Shown here one piece after another: positions 35,251-52,700 of a DNA stretch of 64,000 nt. A program made the position numbers and the translations under genes. Where the stretch lies: positions 1,323,501-1,387,500 of the forward strand of contig JAFMOC010000021.1 in the NCBI GenBank assembly GCA_019802505.1, in the 5' to 3' direction. A model generated the notes under the pieces. The model saw nothing but the letters and a program-made list of their open reading frames with translations, had not been told where the DNA came from and searched no databases. This stretch comes from Corydoras sp. C115. Taxonomy: Eukaryota; Chordata; Actinopteri; Siluriformes; Callichthyidae. How positions within the stretch are numbered: position 1 is the first letter of the stretch; every line of letters begins with the position of its first letter.

Positions 35251-35662
35251 CAAATAAAACACACGCTGCCACACAGCATTAAGACAAACCATGCGGGCTG
35301 GAGCCCTATGTAGGGAACGAGGGTGCGGTTTGGGACGACATGGACCGTCTTTTAGAAGTGCCACAGCGCCGCTTAGTGTGATTAGATACAACAGAGAGGT
35401 TGTGCTTTATTATGATTTCAGTTCTCAATTATATACACACATTTTTGTTGATATATAGTAAAAGTTAACGAATAGTGCCTGGGAAGTTAAAACTTAGATG
35501 TACACACGTGTGTTTATACATATTTAAGCCTTTAGAGGGGAGCTGAAGCTTATTCCCAATACGTGTTTGCCCCCTTGTGGTCATTACTTTGTATGACACA
35601 TTAGGAGTAATATTATCTTTAGGTTTGTTTTCACTGCTTTTTGAAAAACTATAGTTTCTAGA

Positions 35663-36008
35663 CGGCAGCACGGTGGCTTAGTGGTTAGCACGTTCGCCTC
35701 TCAGCGCTAGGGATTCCTGGTTCGAATCCCCATCTGGGTGGAGTTTCCATGTTCTCCCCGTGTCCGCGTGGGTTTCCTCCGGGTTCTCCGGTTTCCTCCC
35801 ACAGTCAATTGAATTCTTAAAATTGCCCCATATAGAGTGTGTCTGTGTGAGTGAGTGTGGGGGACTCTATGGGGGACACACTCCAGCGATGGATTGGCGC
35901 CCTGTCCTGGGTGTATCTGCCCAGCGCCCGAGATGTTCTCCCCTGGATGGGCATGGGGAACCCCACCGCGACCCTAGTAGAGGATAAAGTGGGAGAATGA
36001 ATAAATGA
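35663..36008 (+). mobile_element. V-SINE, full length, 12-bp TSD
   Basis: Exact ATAGTTTCTAGA at 35,651-35,662 and 36,009-36,020. The TG-rich region contains a small extra duplication ('gggggactctatgggggaca'). Confidence 0.93.
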
Positions 36009-36068
36009 ATAGTTTCTAGACTATGGACTATAGTCTCTCTTTCAGAAGGAATTTCAATGTTGAAGACT

Positions 36069-36235
36069 GGGTGCGGTGGCTCAGTGTTTAGGGTGTTGGG
36101 CTATCAATCAGAAGGTTGGGGGTTCAAATCCCAGGTCCACTCAAGTTACCAATGTGGGTAACTTCAGCTAGGCCCTTAACCCTCATTGCTCCAGGGATGT
36201 TGTGATTAACATGAGGTCATTGGAAGACAAGAAAT
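36069..36235 (+). mobile_element. SINE family B, 3'-truncated
   Basis: Head 'gcggtggctcagtgtttagg', GGTTCAAATCC B box, then 'tccactcaagttaccaatgt' and 'ttaaccctcattgctccagg'. The usual tail is absent. Confidence 0.8.
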
Positions 36236-36239
36236 CAAA

Positions 36240-37260
36240 TGATTAATTGTACAAAATGGGGATTTCTTAGGTCAGCTTCAAAATTAAAGCTCTGCAGGTA
36301 CTATGGTATGCCATAAACACAGTACAGTGTGTTGATTTTATCTTTTTGGTTATCCTCTTGGTTCAGCCATCCATAACAATCTCAGTTTCTCATTTGGCCC
36401 CTTGAGAAAATGAACTGCCCAGCTGTTCCAGAGAGAAAAACATGCTATTCGGTCTGGTTTCTAAGGTGGACAGTGGATTATGAGACTGGATTAAATCACT
36501 GTTTGCTCTAGGGTTGAAGGTTGAAAGAAGCCTTTTCTATAAACTAACAACCTGCTGTAGCTTCACCTTCAGCATTTCTAACCAGCTCCTCTACTAATAA
36601 CCTGTGCTGACACCTTGATGCTTTTTAATTCGATTTATTAGGTTGCACACAAGAAATAAAATACATATATCGTGACAGTCTGTAAACCTGCATTTGCTTA
36701 ACATTGTTTTCCTGATGCATTTAAAGGTTTTGCATTATATCACATGCCTTATGAGTCTTGAGTGTGTGAAAGAGCAGAAATAGTGATTTAAAATGAAAAA
36801 TAAACACAGTTCAAGATATCACTGTACCTTAAAACAGAAATGATGTACAAAAAAAATAAAACCATATAAACTATAACACACACACACACACACACTCATA
36901 CGCATACATACATACACACAAATGCACAATATCATTGACGTTATACAAAATTATTTTCTGATATGCTCTTTATTACAGGAAATCTATATTAACAGCGTTC
37001 TCTTCTCACTTAAATAGAGTTTGATCTCCAGGTTTGTCACAGTTACATCACTTATGGTTATCATAACAATGGTTGTAACATATATATGTGTGAGAGCACA
37101 TTCATCCACCCACCTCCCAATTCATCCCTCCATTTATCCGTCTAGATATATATGAATTCAACTAATCAATATTTATACAATTAGTAGATTTAGGAAGTTT
37201 GGAAGAATCTAATTGAATTTAGAGAACATTAAGGATTGCCTTCATGTCAATGTTCATTCA
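36240..37260. other. Intergenic, no gene seen
   Basis: Unique AT-rich sequence with a short (CA)n at about 36,878-36,895. No ORF of interest. Confidence 0.4.
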
Positions 37261-37261
37261 T

Positions 37262-37475
37262 TTGCCAAGTATATTATATTTGGTCATTCAGCAGATGCTT
37301 TCTTCCAAAGCAACTTATAAGCGAGCACAGGGTTGACCACAGCATCCCTAGAGCCTTGAGGGTTAAGTGTCTTGCTCAAGGCCTCACATTGGTTACTTTA
37401 GTGAATCTTGAATTTGAACCCACGATGTTCAGATTGATAGCCCAACACCCTCACCACTGAGGTACCACACCCTAT
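37262..37475 (-). mobile_element. SINE family B, near full length
   Basis: 'tttggtcattcagcagatgc' to 'accactgaggtaccacaccc'. Internal landmarks are conserved. Confidence 0.8.
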
Positions 37476-37589
37476 ATGTAGGTGATCAAATTCTGGTAAT
37501 ATGAGGTAAATGCCATGTTAGTAATTTGTACTGATTCAATAGTTGGAGCACCAATTTATATTATTATAAATTATACAGGTTATATTACA

Positions 37590-37631
<42 letters not shown>

Positions 37632-37632
37632 T
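37590..37632. repeat. (CT)n(AT)n microsatellite
   Basis: Short compound dinucleotide run. Confidence 0.9.
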
Positions 37633-38294
37633 ATATAATTTTGCTTCTGCTGGTTTGTGCACTGTAGAAACAATGGTTGCCACAACTACAGCATCCCTTA
37701 TAAACAATGCTTGCCAACTCTTGTTTTAAATTATACAAAATACACAGTAGACTTTCTCATCTCTTTATCCTATACTAGGGATTCGGCAATTTGAAGCAAT
37801 CAATTTACTTTAAATCAATGCTATATATCCATTTTGAAGTTTGTACCTATTTGGAGTGATGTTTAGCGATTTGTTATTTTTAGGTTTAGGTTTATAATGT
37901 GTCGTTGTTAAGCATATTATTGTAAAAGTGTAACAACAGTCATGGAGGAATGATTTTCTGTAACAACCATTAGGAAAGACTGTAACTGTGACAAGCTGGG
38001 TCATAACTTATCATTTTAATTTGCTCATGACAAATGTGTATAGCTCATATCTGTATATCATTAAGTGTCCCAGTGCTACCACTAAGGTCATCTACTAATG
38101 TCACAGACTCATAGTAGGAAAAGGCATCAGATAAGACAAGTGGCACTAAAAAGCCTATATGTAAAATGAAATCCCATTACAAATCATGACATTAAATTAA
38201 AGTGCACAGTCATGAGGCCACGTCTCTAAATGTGAAAAGTTTTCATGCAGAACAGTGACAACGATACATACTTTACATACCATACATATACTGA

Positions 38295-38300
38295 TTTATT
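38295..38300 (-). terminator. napb: Candidate napb poly(A) signal
   Basis: AATAAA on the minus strand, about 340 bp downstream of the napb stop. It is the first canonical hexamer I noticed on this strand after the stop; use is unproven. Confidence 0.4.
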
Positions 38301-38637
38301 CTCTTTTTTTCATGCCACACAACAAGTGAGAGGTTTAAAGCACATGGTCGAATGCTTTATAACAAATGTGTGCACTAAAGGGTTAAAGACAACACCAGCT
38401 ATTAAATATAACTCTTAGGGGTGACCTAATCGATATTGAAAATACTGACAGAGTATGTAACTCGTGTGTCCGGAATGCTGATCTTCTTACATAACAATCC
38501 TGATATGTAAAAGACTGACACTCAGGGCACATGTTAGAGCTAGCATCTGAAATATTGAAGTGTCCAACCAGATTGTCACACAGAAACAATAAAACCAGGA
38601 GGGAAAAAAAATCAAGTGCCAAAGGGTCACTGGCACC

Positions 38638-45566
<6,929 letters not shown>

Positions 45567-45720
45567 GCTTTTGTAGAAACCACAGGCCTGGCGTTCTTAA
45601 ACGCTACGTCTTCGATGATGTCTGAAGCTGGTCCTGATGCGAGGAAAGCGATTACAGCGCCGCCTATGCTGCATTGGTGAGCACGCGAAAAAGACTCGAC
45701 TCTGCTCGGAATGAACAAAG
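45567..45720 (-). promoter_or_regulatory. napb: napb 5' UTR and proximal promoter
   Basis: CpG-containing sequence directly upstream of the napb ATG, with a CCAAT box on the minus strand at 45,673-45,677. The transcription start is not identifiable by eye. Confidence 0.45.
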
Positions 45721-45908
45721 AGTCGACTCCATTCAGAAAGCTAACTTATATTTACATTTACGTTTAGAAGACGCTTTTATCAAAAGAGACTTAATAATGT
45801 TGATCGAACAACAAGCGCAATATAAAAACACCACTATATCGAGTTAAATTACTTTAGTCTAAATTCATTCTGCTTGTGAAGTGTTTAATTTTGTACAAAA
45901 ATGGGCAA

Positions 45909-46274
45909 TTTATCCATCTATCTATCTTCTGCCTTGTCCTCTGTTAGGATCAAGGGGGGGGGGGGGGGGGGGTTCCCCATGCCCATCCAGGGGAGAACTT
46001 TTTGGGCGCTGGGCAGATACACCCAGGACAGGGCGCCAATCTATCATTGGGCACACACTCACTCACACACACACACTCAATATGGGGTAATTTGGAGAAC
46101 TCAATTGACCTCGATCCATGTTTTTGGACTGTGGGAGGAAACCGGAGAACCCGGAGGAAACCCACGCGGACACGGGGAGAACATGGAAACTCCACCCAGA
46201 TTGGGATTCGAACCGGGAATCCCTAGCGCTGAGAGGCGAACGTGCTAACCACTAAGCCACCGTGCCACCCACAA
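45909..46274 (-). mobile_element. V-SINE, full length, with 19-G run
   Basis: Antisense copy with 19 consecutive G at 45,954-45,972. Together with the next copy it lies between one pair of CAATTTATCCAT duplications (45,906-45,917 and 46,569-46,580). Confidence 0.9.
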
Positions 46275-46277
46275 TTT

Positions 46278-46568
46278 TCATTCATTCATTCATTATCTCC
46301 CGCTTTATCCTCTATTAGGGTCGCGGTGGGGTTCCCCATGCCCATCCAGGGGAGAACATCTCGGGCGCTGGGCAGATATACTCAGGACAGGGCGCCAATC
46401 TATCACTGGGCACACACTCACTCACACAGACAAACTCTATATGGGGCAATTTGGAGAACTCAATTGACCTCGATCCATGTTTTTGGACTGTGGGAGGAAA
46501 CCGGAGAACCCGAAGGAAACCCACGCGGACACGGGGAGAACATGGAAACTAAGCCACCGTGTCGCCCT
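46278..46568 (-). mobile_element. V-SINE, partly deleted near the head
   Basis: ATTC tail to 'gccaccgtgtcgccc', with the B-box region deleted ('catggaaactaagccacc'). Confidence 0.88.
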
Positions 46569-46767
46569 CAATTTATCCATAGAAAACAAAATGAATTAAT
46601 TACCACCAATTAGTTCATTAATTTACATTTTTACTGATTCATATGTTGTCATCGACGATGAACGATTGTGCAAAGTTTCAAAGCTTAAATGGATAACGGG
46701 AAGTGGGTGAAATAGCATTTACAAACTTTGTATCAGCCACACAGACACACAGAAAGCTAATATAGGG

Positions 46768-46770
46768 GTG

Positions 46771-46841
<71 letters not shown>

Positions 46842-46858
46842 TAATAATAATAATAAAA
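46768..46858. repeat. (AAT)n microsatellite
   Basis: About 29 units of ATA with one interruption. Confidence 0.95.
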
Positions 46859-46974
46859 ATGATATAAAGCAGCAACAACACAACAAATTAGTAAAATACT
46901 TTTTTTTAATTGTCTACAGTCTGTGAAATCCATTAGAACACTGAATAGGTGCAAAAGCACGTGTGAACTTACAG

Positions 46975-47300
46975 CACTAGTCAAAAGTTTAAACACACCA
47001 TTTTGCTCTATTGTGTATTTTTGCCACTTACCTATAGATGGACTATTAGTTTTACAATTACAGACTGTAGTCCATCTGTTTACTTGTTTTTGTTAGTCCC
47101 CTGTTGGTTCTCTGTTCTCTATTGGTCAGGACCATCACAGAACAGGTATGATTTGGGTGGTGAGGGGGGGCTTAGTGCAGCATTGCTGCTGTAGTTTCAT
47201 TTAAACACCTCAGTGAAACTGCTGGGATAGGACCAATGCACCAACAATATAATATCTGCTCTGTGGTGCTACTATTGGGTTCCTGATCATTAGAGAACAG
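46975..47300. mobile_element. Degenerate dispersed teleost repeat
   Basis: 'actagtcaaaagtttaaaca' at one edge, then 'gtcaggaccatcacagaaca', 'tgatttgggtggtgag', 'gcagcattgctgctgtagtt' and 'aaacacctcagtgaaactgc'. The order is familiar from an abundant teleost interspersed repeat. Class unknown. Confidence 0.5.
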
Positions 47301-47930
47301 AGTAAAGGGGATTTACACAGTACAGAACCTTTTGAGAATGTATATGATTAACATGATTTATGTATATGATTGTTTATGACTGAATATGATTTACATTAGA
47401 ATTAAATAGCAACATTTTAGTAAGATTTACAATTATAACACACATTAAAGAACAACACACATTACTCAACTGCATTATATAGATAAAAAAAAAAAATTCT
47501 AAGTTGAACACCAAAGCGAGATTTTTGGATAACCAAATTTGGAATAAATAATACATTTTTAAAGAATTCATCTTTAAATCGAACACAAACTGAAAAATAG
47601 ATCCGTTTTGTTTGGGATGAGACCATAAGAATTATTTAACAACACATGTTCAAAATTTTAAAATTTTAAAGATTGGGGCAATAAAGAGAGAACATACCAA
47701 ACTCCTGAATGAGCCATTTATTACCGCAGGGTCGGAAGTGAATCTTTAAGCGAGTGAAAGAGTCAAACAGTTGAATCATAATTATACGGAAACGACTCGG
47801 TCATGGATATGAAAAATATGTAACGTAAAATAGAAAATATTTAAATATTTATTTATAGAAATACCAAAAGAAATACATTTGAAATTAAAAAATCCAATAA
47901 ATACAGAAAACATTACGAAAAACGATTACG
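47301..47930. other. Intergenic spacer between napb and mcm8
   Basis: AT-rich, with no ORF or recognised repeat. Confidence 0.45.
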
Positions 47931-47940
47931 CAGGCGATCA

Positions 47941-47968
47941 CGGATATGACGTCATTGCACCGCCAAAC
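47941..47968 (+). promoter_or_regulatory. mcm8: mcm8 core promoter: CRE and E2F-like site
   Basis: A perfect palindromic CRE, TGACGTCA, at 47,947-47,954. An E2F-like CCGCCAAAC (complement GTTTGGCGG) follows at 47,960-47,968. E2F control is usual for MCM-family genes. The site sits about 40 bp upstream of a donor-like GTGAGT. Confidence 0.55.
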
Positions 47969-48004
47969 TTGATCTTTGGTGAGAATGTAAACAGTAGTGA
48001 ACAG
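47969..48004 (+). other. mcm8: mcm8 candidate non-coding exon 1
   Basis: Ends AACAG followed by the consensus donor GTGAGT at 48,005. The 5' edge is arbitrary. Splicing to the acceptor at 49,523 would place the ATG 21 nt into exon 2. Confidence 0.5.
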
Positions 48005-48332
48005 GTGAGTTCTGCTGTTTAAACATTAGATTTTTATTAAAAAACGATTTAAATGAGATGAATAAACGCAGAAAAAGCTTCAGCAGCGAGTTATCCACAC
48101 GCTTTGCTGATGGGACGTCAGTTAGCTCAGATGCTAATGGAATTATAATTCTATTATATATTCAGATAGCTGTAAAAAAGAATTATTATTGCAACAAATG
48201 CGAACTGTTACTGCTCTAATATTCCGAGTGTAATATTTACTAAAACTCATAATAGTTCAATATTAGGAGTTTCTTATATTTCTTTAAGCAATTTGAATGA
48301 AGCATAGGATCATTACGTCATCATAGTATACA

Positions 48333-48350
48333 CACACACACACACACACA
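48333..48350. repeat. (CA)n microsatellite
   Basis: Short CA run in mcm8 intron 1. Confidence 0.85.
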
Positions 48351-48469
48351 CTTATTACTGTGGTCCCTTCAACTTATAAATAAGGTTAGTGGTGGGTCAT
48401 GATTTGTGTGCATTTACATTTAGTCATTTGTAAGCGACTTACGAATGAGAGAACACCACAAGTCAGTTC

Positions 48470-48597
48470 ATTCATTCATTATCCTCCGCTTTATTCTCTA
48501 TTAGGGTTGTGGGGGGGGGGTTCCCCATGCCCATCCAGGGGAGAACGTTTCGGGCGCTGGGCAGATACACCCAGGACAGGGCGCCAATCCATCACTG
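48470..48597 (-). mobile_element. V-SINE, 5'-truncated
   Basis: Tail and tail-proximal block only, ending 'gcgccaatccatcactg'. Confidence 0.85.
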
Positions 48598-48782
48598 CGT
48601 AGGATTATCAAACCTACGAATGATGCAATGGTTTATTAACTGAATGATGGAATGGTTTATTAACCGAATGTTGGAATGGTTTGTGGAAGAGATGTGTTTT
48701 GAGTCGTTTCTTAAAGATGCCAAGTGACTCATTATTATGGACACAGTTGGGATGATGGTTCCACCATTTAGCAGTGATGAAC

Positions 48783-49213
48783 CTTTACATTTTGTCATTT
48801 AGCAGACGCTTTTATCCAAAGCGACTTACAAGGTGAACACAGGGTTAATCACAACAATTCTGGAGCAATGAGGGTTAAGTGTCTTGCTCAAGAACCCACA
48901 GTGTTAACTTGTGGACCTGGGATTTGAACCCATAACATTCAGATTGATAACTCATCACTCTAACCACTGAGCTACATGCCCCTATGATACATTACATTTA
49001 CATTTGGTCATTTAGCAGATGCTTTTATCCAAAGCGACTTACAAAGTGTGCACAGGTTTAATCACAACAATCCCTAAAGCAATGAGGGTTAAGGAAAAGC
49101 AGTGTGGGTCTTGCTCAAGGACCCACACTGGTAACTTCAGTGGACCTGGGATTTGAACCCCCAACCTTCAGATTGATAGCCCAACTCCCTAACCATTGAG
49201 CTACTGCTCCCAT
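48783..49213 (-). mobile_element. Two tandem family B SINEs
   Basis: Two near-complete antisense copies head to tail (about 48,783-48,980 and 48,985-49,213). Both run from 'tttagcaga(c/t)gcttttatcc' to 'ccatgcc/ctgctcc'. The second has an extra duplicated 'agcagtgtgggtcttgctc' block. Confidence 0.85.
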
Positions 49214-49544
49214 GTGGAGTGAGAATTAGATTAGCTCCACGGTGAGGTGGAATCACCAGGTGACATTCATCACTAGAGCAAAGTGAATGAGTTGGCGTGT
49301 ATTTTGGAAATATAGATTGAAGATTAGAGGGGGCAGATCCAGAGATTGTCCCGTAGGCCAGAATCAGTGTCTTGTACTGAATGCAGCAGCTACAATGAAG
49401 AGAAATAAGTAGTGGAGTGATAAGCATTTACTTGGGTTGGTTGAATGGCTGAACACAAATCGGGCTGCAGAGTTGAATCAGTTGTGTTTATAATATCTAT
49501 TAAATAATTTTTCTCCAAGTTAGTCTAAGAATAGGAGTGAAAAA

Positions 49545-49752
49545 ATGAGCGGCCGTGGAACTGAACGAGATTCTTGGAGGAATAGAAATGGTTCTGGTCC
49601 GTGGAGAGGTGGAAATAAACATCAGCCTGGTGAAAATGGGAGTAATGGCTGGAGGGGAAGAGCAGGTTGGAATGGAGGTAAAAACAGAGGCTGGAGAGGA
49701 CGTCCATGGGGAAGAGGAAGAGGCAACTATTCCCCTCACAATACACAGCATG
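49545..49752 (+). CDS. mcm8: mcm8 coding exon 1 (residues 1-69)
   Basis: MSGRGTERDSWRNRNGSG and on to NYSPHNTQH. Low-complexity, with Arg, Gly and Trp (WRGR-type) repeats like the MCM8 N-terminus of other vertebrates. The acceptor AG is at 49,522-49,523 and the donor is GTAAGA. Confidence 0.93.
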
Positions 49753-52700
49753 GTAAGACCTTATCAAAATTTTCAACACTCATTCATTCATTCATTCATT
49801 ATCTTCCGCTTTATCATCTATTAGGGTCGCTGTGGGGTTCCCCATGCCCATCCAGGGGAGAACTTTTTGGGTGCTGGGCAGATAGACCCAGGACAGGGTG
49901 CCAATCTATCGCTGGTCACACACTCACTCACACAGACACACTCTATATGGGGCAATTTGGAGAATTTATTTGACTTGATCCATGTTTTTGGACTGTGGGA
50001 GGAAACCGGAGAACCCGGAGGAAACCCACGCGGACACGGGGAGAACATGGAAACTCCACCCAGATGGGGATTCAAACCGGGAATCCCTAGTGCTGAGAGG
50101 CGAACGTGCTAACCACTAAGCCACCGTGCCGCCCATTTTCAACACTATATCTGTAAATCAAACACTATATATCTGGAATGGTTTGGGTCCAATGGCTTTT
50201 ATTAGCTTTTGATTATTTATAATTACTGATCCAGTCTTAATAATTTGCATGATGACTTATTATAGAGATCCTATATCCTGAAAACCATCAGAAACAGAAT
50301 CCTTTTTCGTCATTGTTGTGTATGTAATCTGCACAGGTGGAGACTTTTCCCCACCAGTTCCTCGTGTGACCCAAGTAACACTTGACATCACATGTCCTTA
50401 TAAAGGCTGGAGACTGTACTTTTCAGAAGGTGTGTATCGTGAAATTGACTGTGATAATTCAACCAATGGAAAACAATGCAAATGGCTTTACATTTAATAT
50501 CTTTGTTTTTTTTATTACAAAAGGGTTTGTGGAGTCGTCACCGTTTGTTGAGAAGATTAAAGCATTCGAACAGTACTTTAAATCTCAAATCGATCTTTAT
50601 GACAAAGTATGAACATCTCTACACTGCAGATGGGTTTCTTGATTAACTATGGACAAATATAAAAACTATGTTACAAATATGTCCTTTTTTTCTCATATTA
50701 GGATGAAATTGAAAGAAAAGGCAGCATCTTGTTGGATTACAAAGAACTGCTTCAGAATAAAGCTATTTGTTCTGCTCTGCCTGATCTTGCTCGTGAGCTC
50801 AAGGACATGCCGGAAAAGATACTAGACTGCTTGGGGTTAGCCATTCATCAGGTATTTGTGTGACTGTGTTTTCCTCTCAGCTGTCAACCTTTGAAACTTT
50901 AATTTTTAATTCCTTAACAATGTGGCACACCATACAAATATTCACATGGAACCTCAGACACTTCACATGTTTTAATTAGTTTATGTCATGGGTCCATGTC
51001 CAATATGACCTTTCACTGCCACTATTATTATTGTTATGTCATGTCATTATTTTTTGATTAATCCGATACCAGGGACTGAATCCCCAGCGCTGAGAGGCAA
51101 ATGTGCTAACCACTAAGCGCCTTTGTTGCCTTATTCATCCATTATCTTCCGCTTCCACTTATTCATCCATTATCTTCCCTTGTACCACTAAGCCACTGTG
51201 CCGCCCTGCTGCCTTATTATCATTTATAATTATTATTATTTGTTGTCAAGCCCCTTTCTGCTCCTAATGCCCATATAGATTACATTTTTGTAGAATGAAG
51301 ATTTTGATCTCCAGGCCTTATTACTGTTATCCATCTTTTTTTCTTTATCTTTTTGAGCATAACTGTCATTTCATGTAAATAGATATTCATTGATTCATTA
51401 TCTCCCACTTTATCCTCTATTAGGGTCGCGGTGGGGTTCCCCATGCCCATCCAGGGGAGAACGTCTCGGGCGCTGGGCAGATACACCCAGGACAGAGCGC
51501 CAATCCATCGCTGGGCACACACTCACTCACTCAAACACACTCTATATGGGGCAATTTTGAGAATTCAATTGACTTGATCCATGTTTTTGGACTGTGGGAG
51601 GAAACCGGAGAACCCGGAGGAAACCCACGCAGACACAGGGAGAACATGGAAACTCCACCCAGATGGGGATTCGAACCGGGAATCCTTAGCGCTGAGAGGC
51701 GAACCGTGCTAACCACTAAGCCACCGTGCCGCCCATATATATTATTATTGTATTTTATTTTTTCTTCTGTCTCATGTATTTTGTATTGCTGAATACTATG
51801 TTGTTAATCAGTCTCCTTCCTGGATGTTCTAAAAGAACCATTGTCACCTTTTTCAGGTGTTGATGTCATTAATTTAGTGTGCATATGTAAAAATCTATAT
51901 CATAAAGACTTATTTATAACACAGTATAAGTTTGATTTCTATCACATTAGAATGTTTTCCCTTTGTGGAGGTTTCCTTAAAATGCAGGTGTGACTTGGGT
52001 CAACTGGTGCTGTACTGCTCATAGGTGTGAATGTGTGTCCCTGCTCTTGATGCGCGCTGGAATGAACACCAGTACATTCAAATTTACACCAGTTTTTGTT
52101 TCTCAATTTTTAATTATTATAATAATTTTTTACAATTTTGTTTTTCAGCTCGGCACGGTGGCTTAGTGGTTAGCATGTTGGCCTCTCAGCACTACGGATT
52201 CCCAAAACAAATCCCAATCTGGGTGGAGTTTCCATGTTCTCCCGTGTCTGCGTGGGTTTCCTCCGGGTTCTCCGGTTTCCTTCCACAGTCCAAAAACATG
52301 GATCAAGTCAATTGAATTCTCCAAAAATTGCCCCATATAGTTTGTCTGTGGGAGTGAGTGTGTGCCCAAAGATTGGCGCCCTGTCCTGGGTGTTTCTGCC
52401 CAGCGCCCGACATGTTCTCCCTTGGATGGGCACCCCCCGCGACCCTAGTAGAGGATAAAGCGGAAGATAATGGATGGATGGATGGATGTTTTTCAGCCCT
52501 GAAACTCATTCTGTTTTTTTTTCTGATTATTTTCTGATGCCCCTCTAAGTATAAAGGTTCAAAATTACAAAATGTAAAGGGGAAAAAGTCAATTATATAC
52601 TTAATAATCTTCTCAGTATTAACTAAGTAAAATTTTGTCCAGAAAAAAACTTGTACATGATTAATCTCTAAATATAAATGTTTTTTTGTAATAAAGCATG

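Noticed and set aside
49545..49973. 142-codon ORF as a single-exon gene
   Set aside because: The first 69 codons are mcm8 exon 1. The remainder reads through the donor into a V-SINE.
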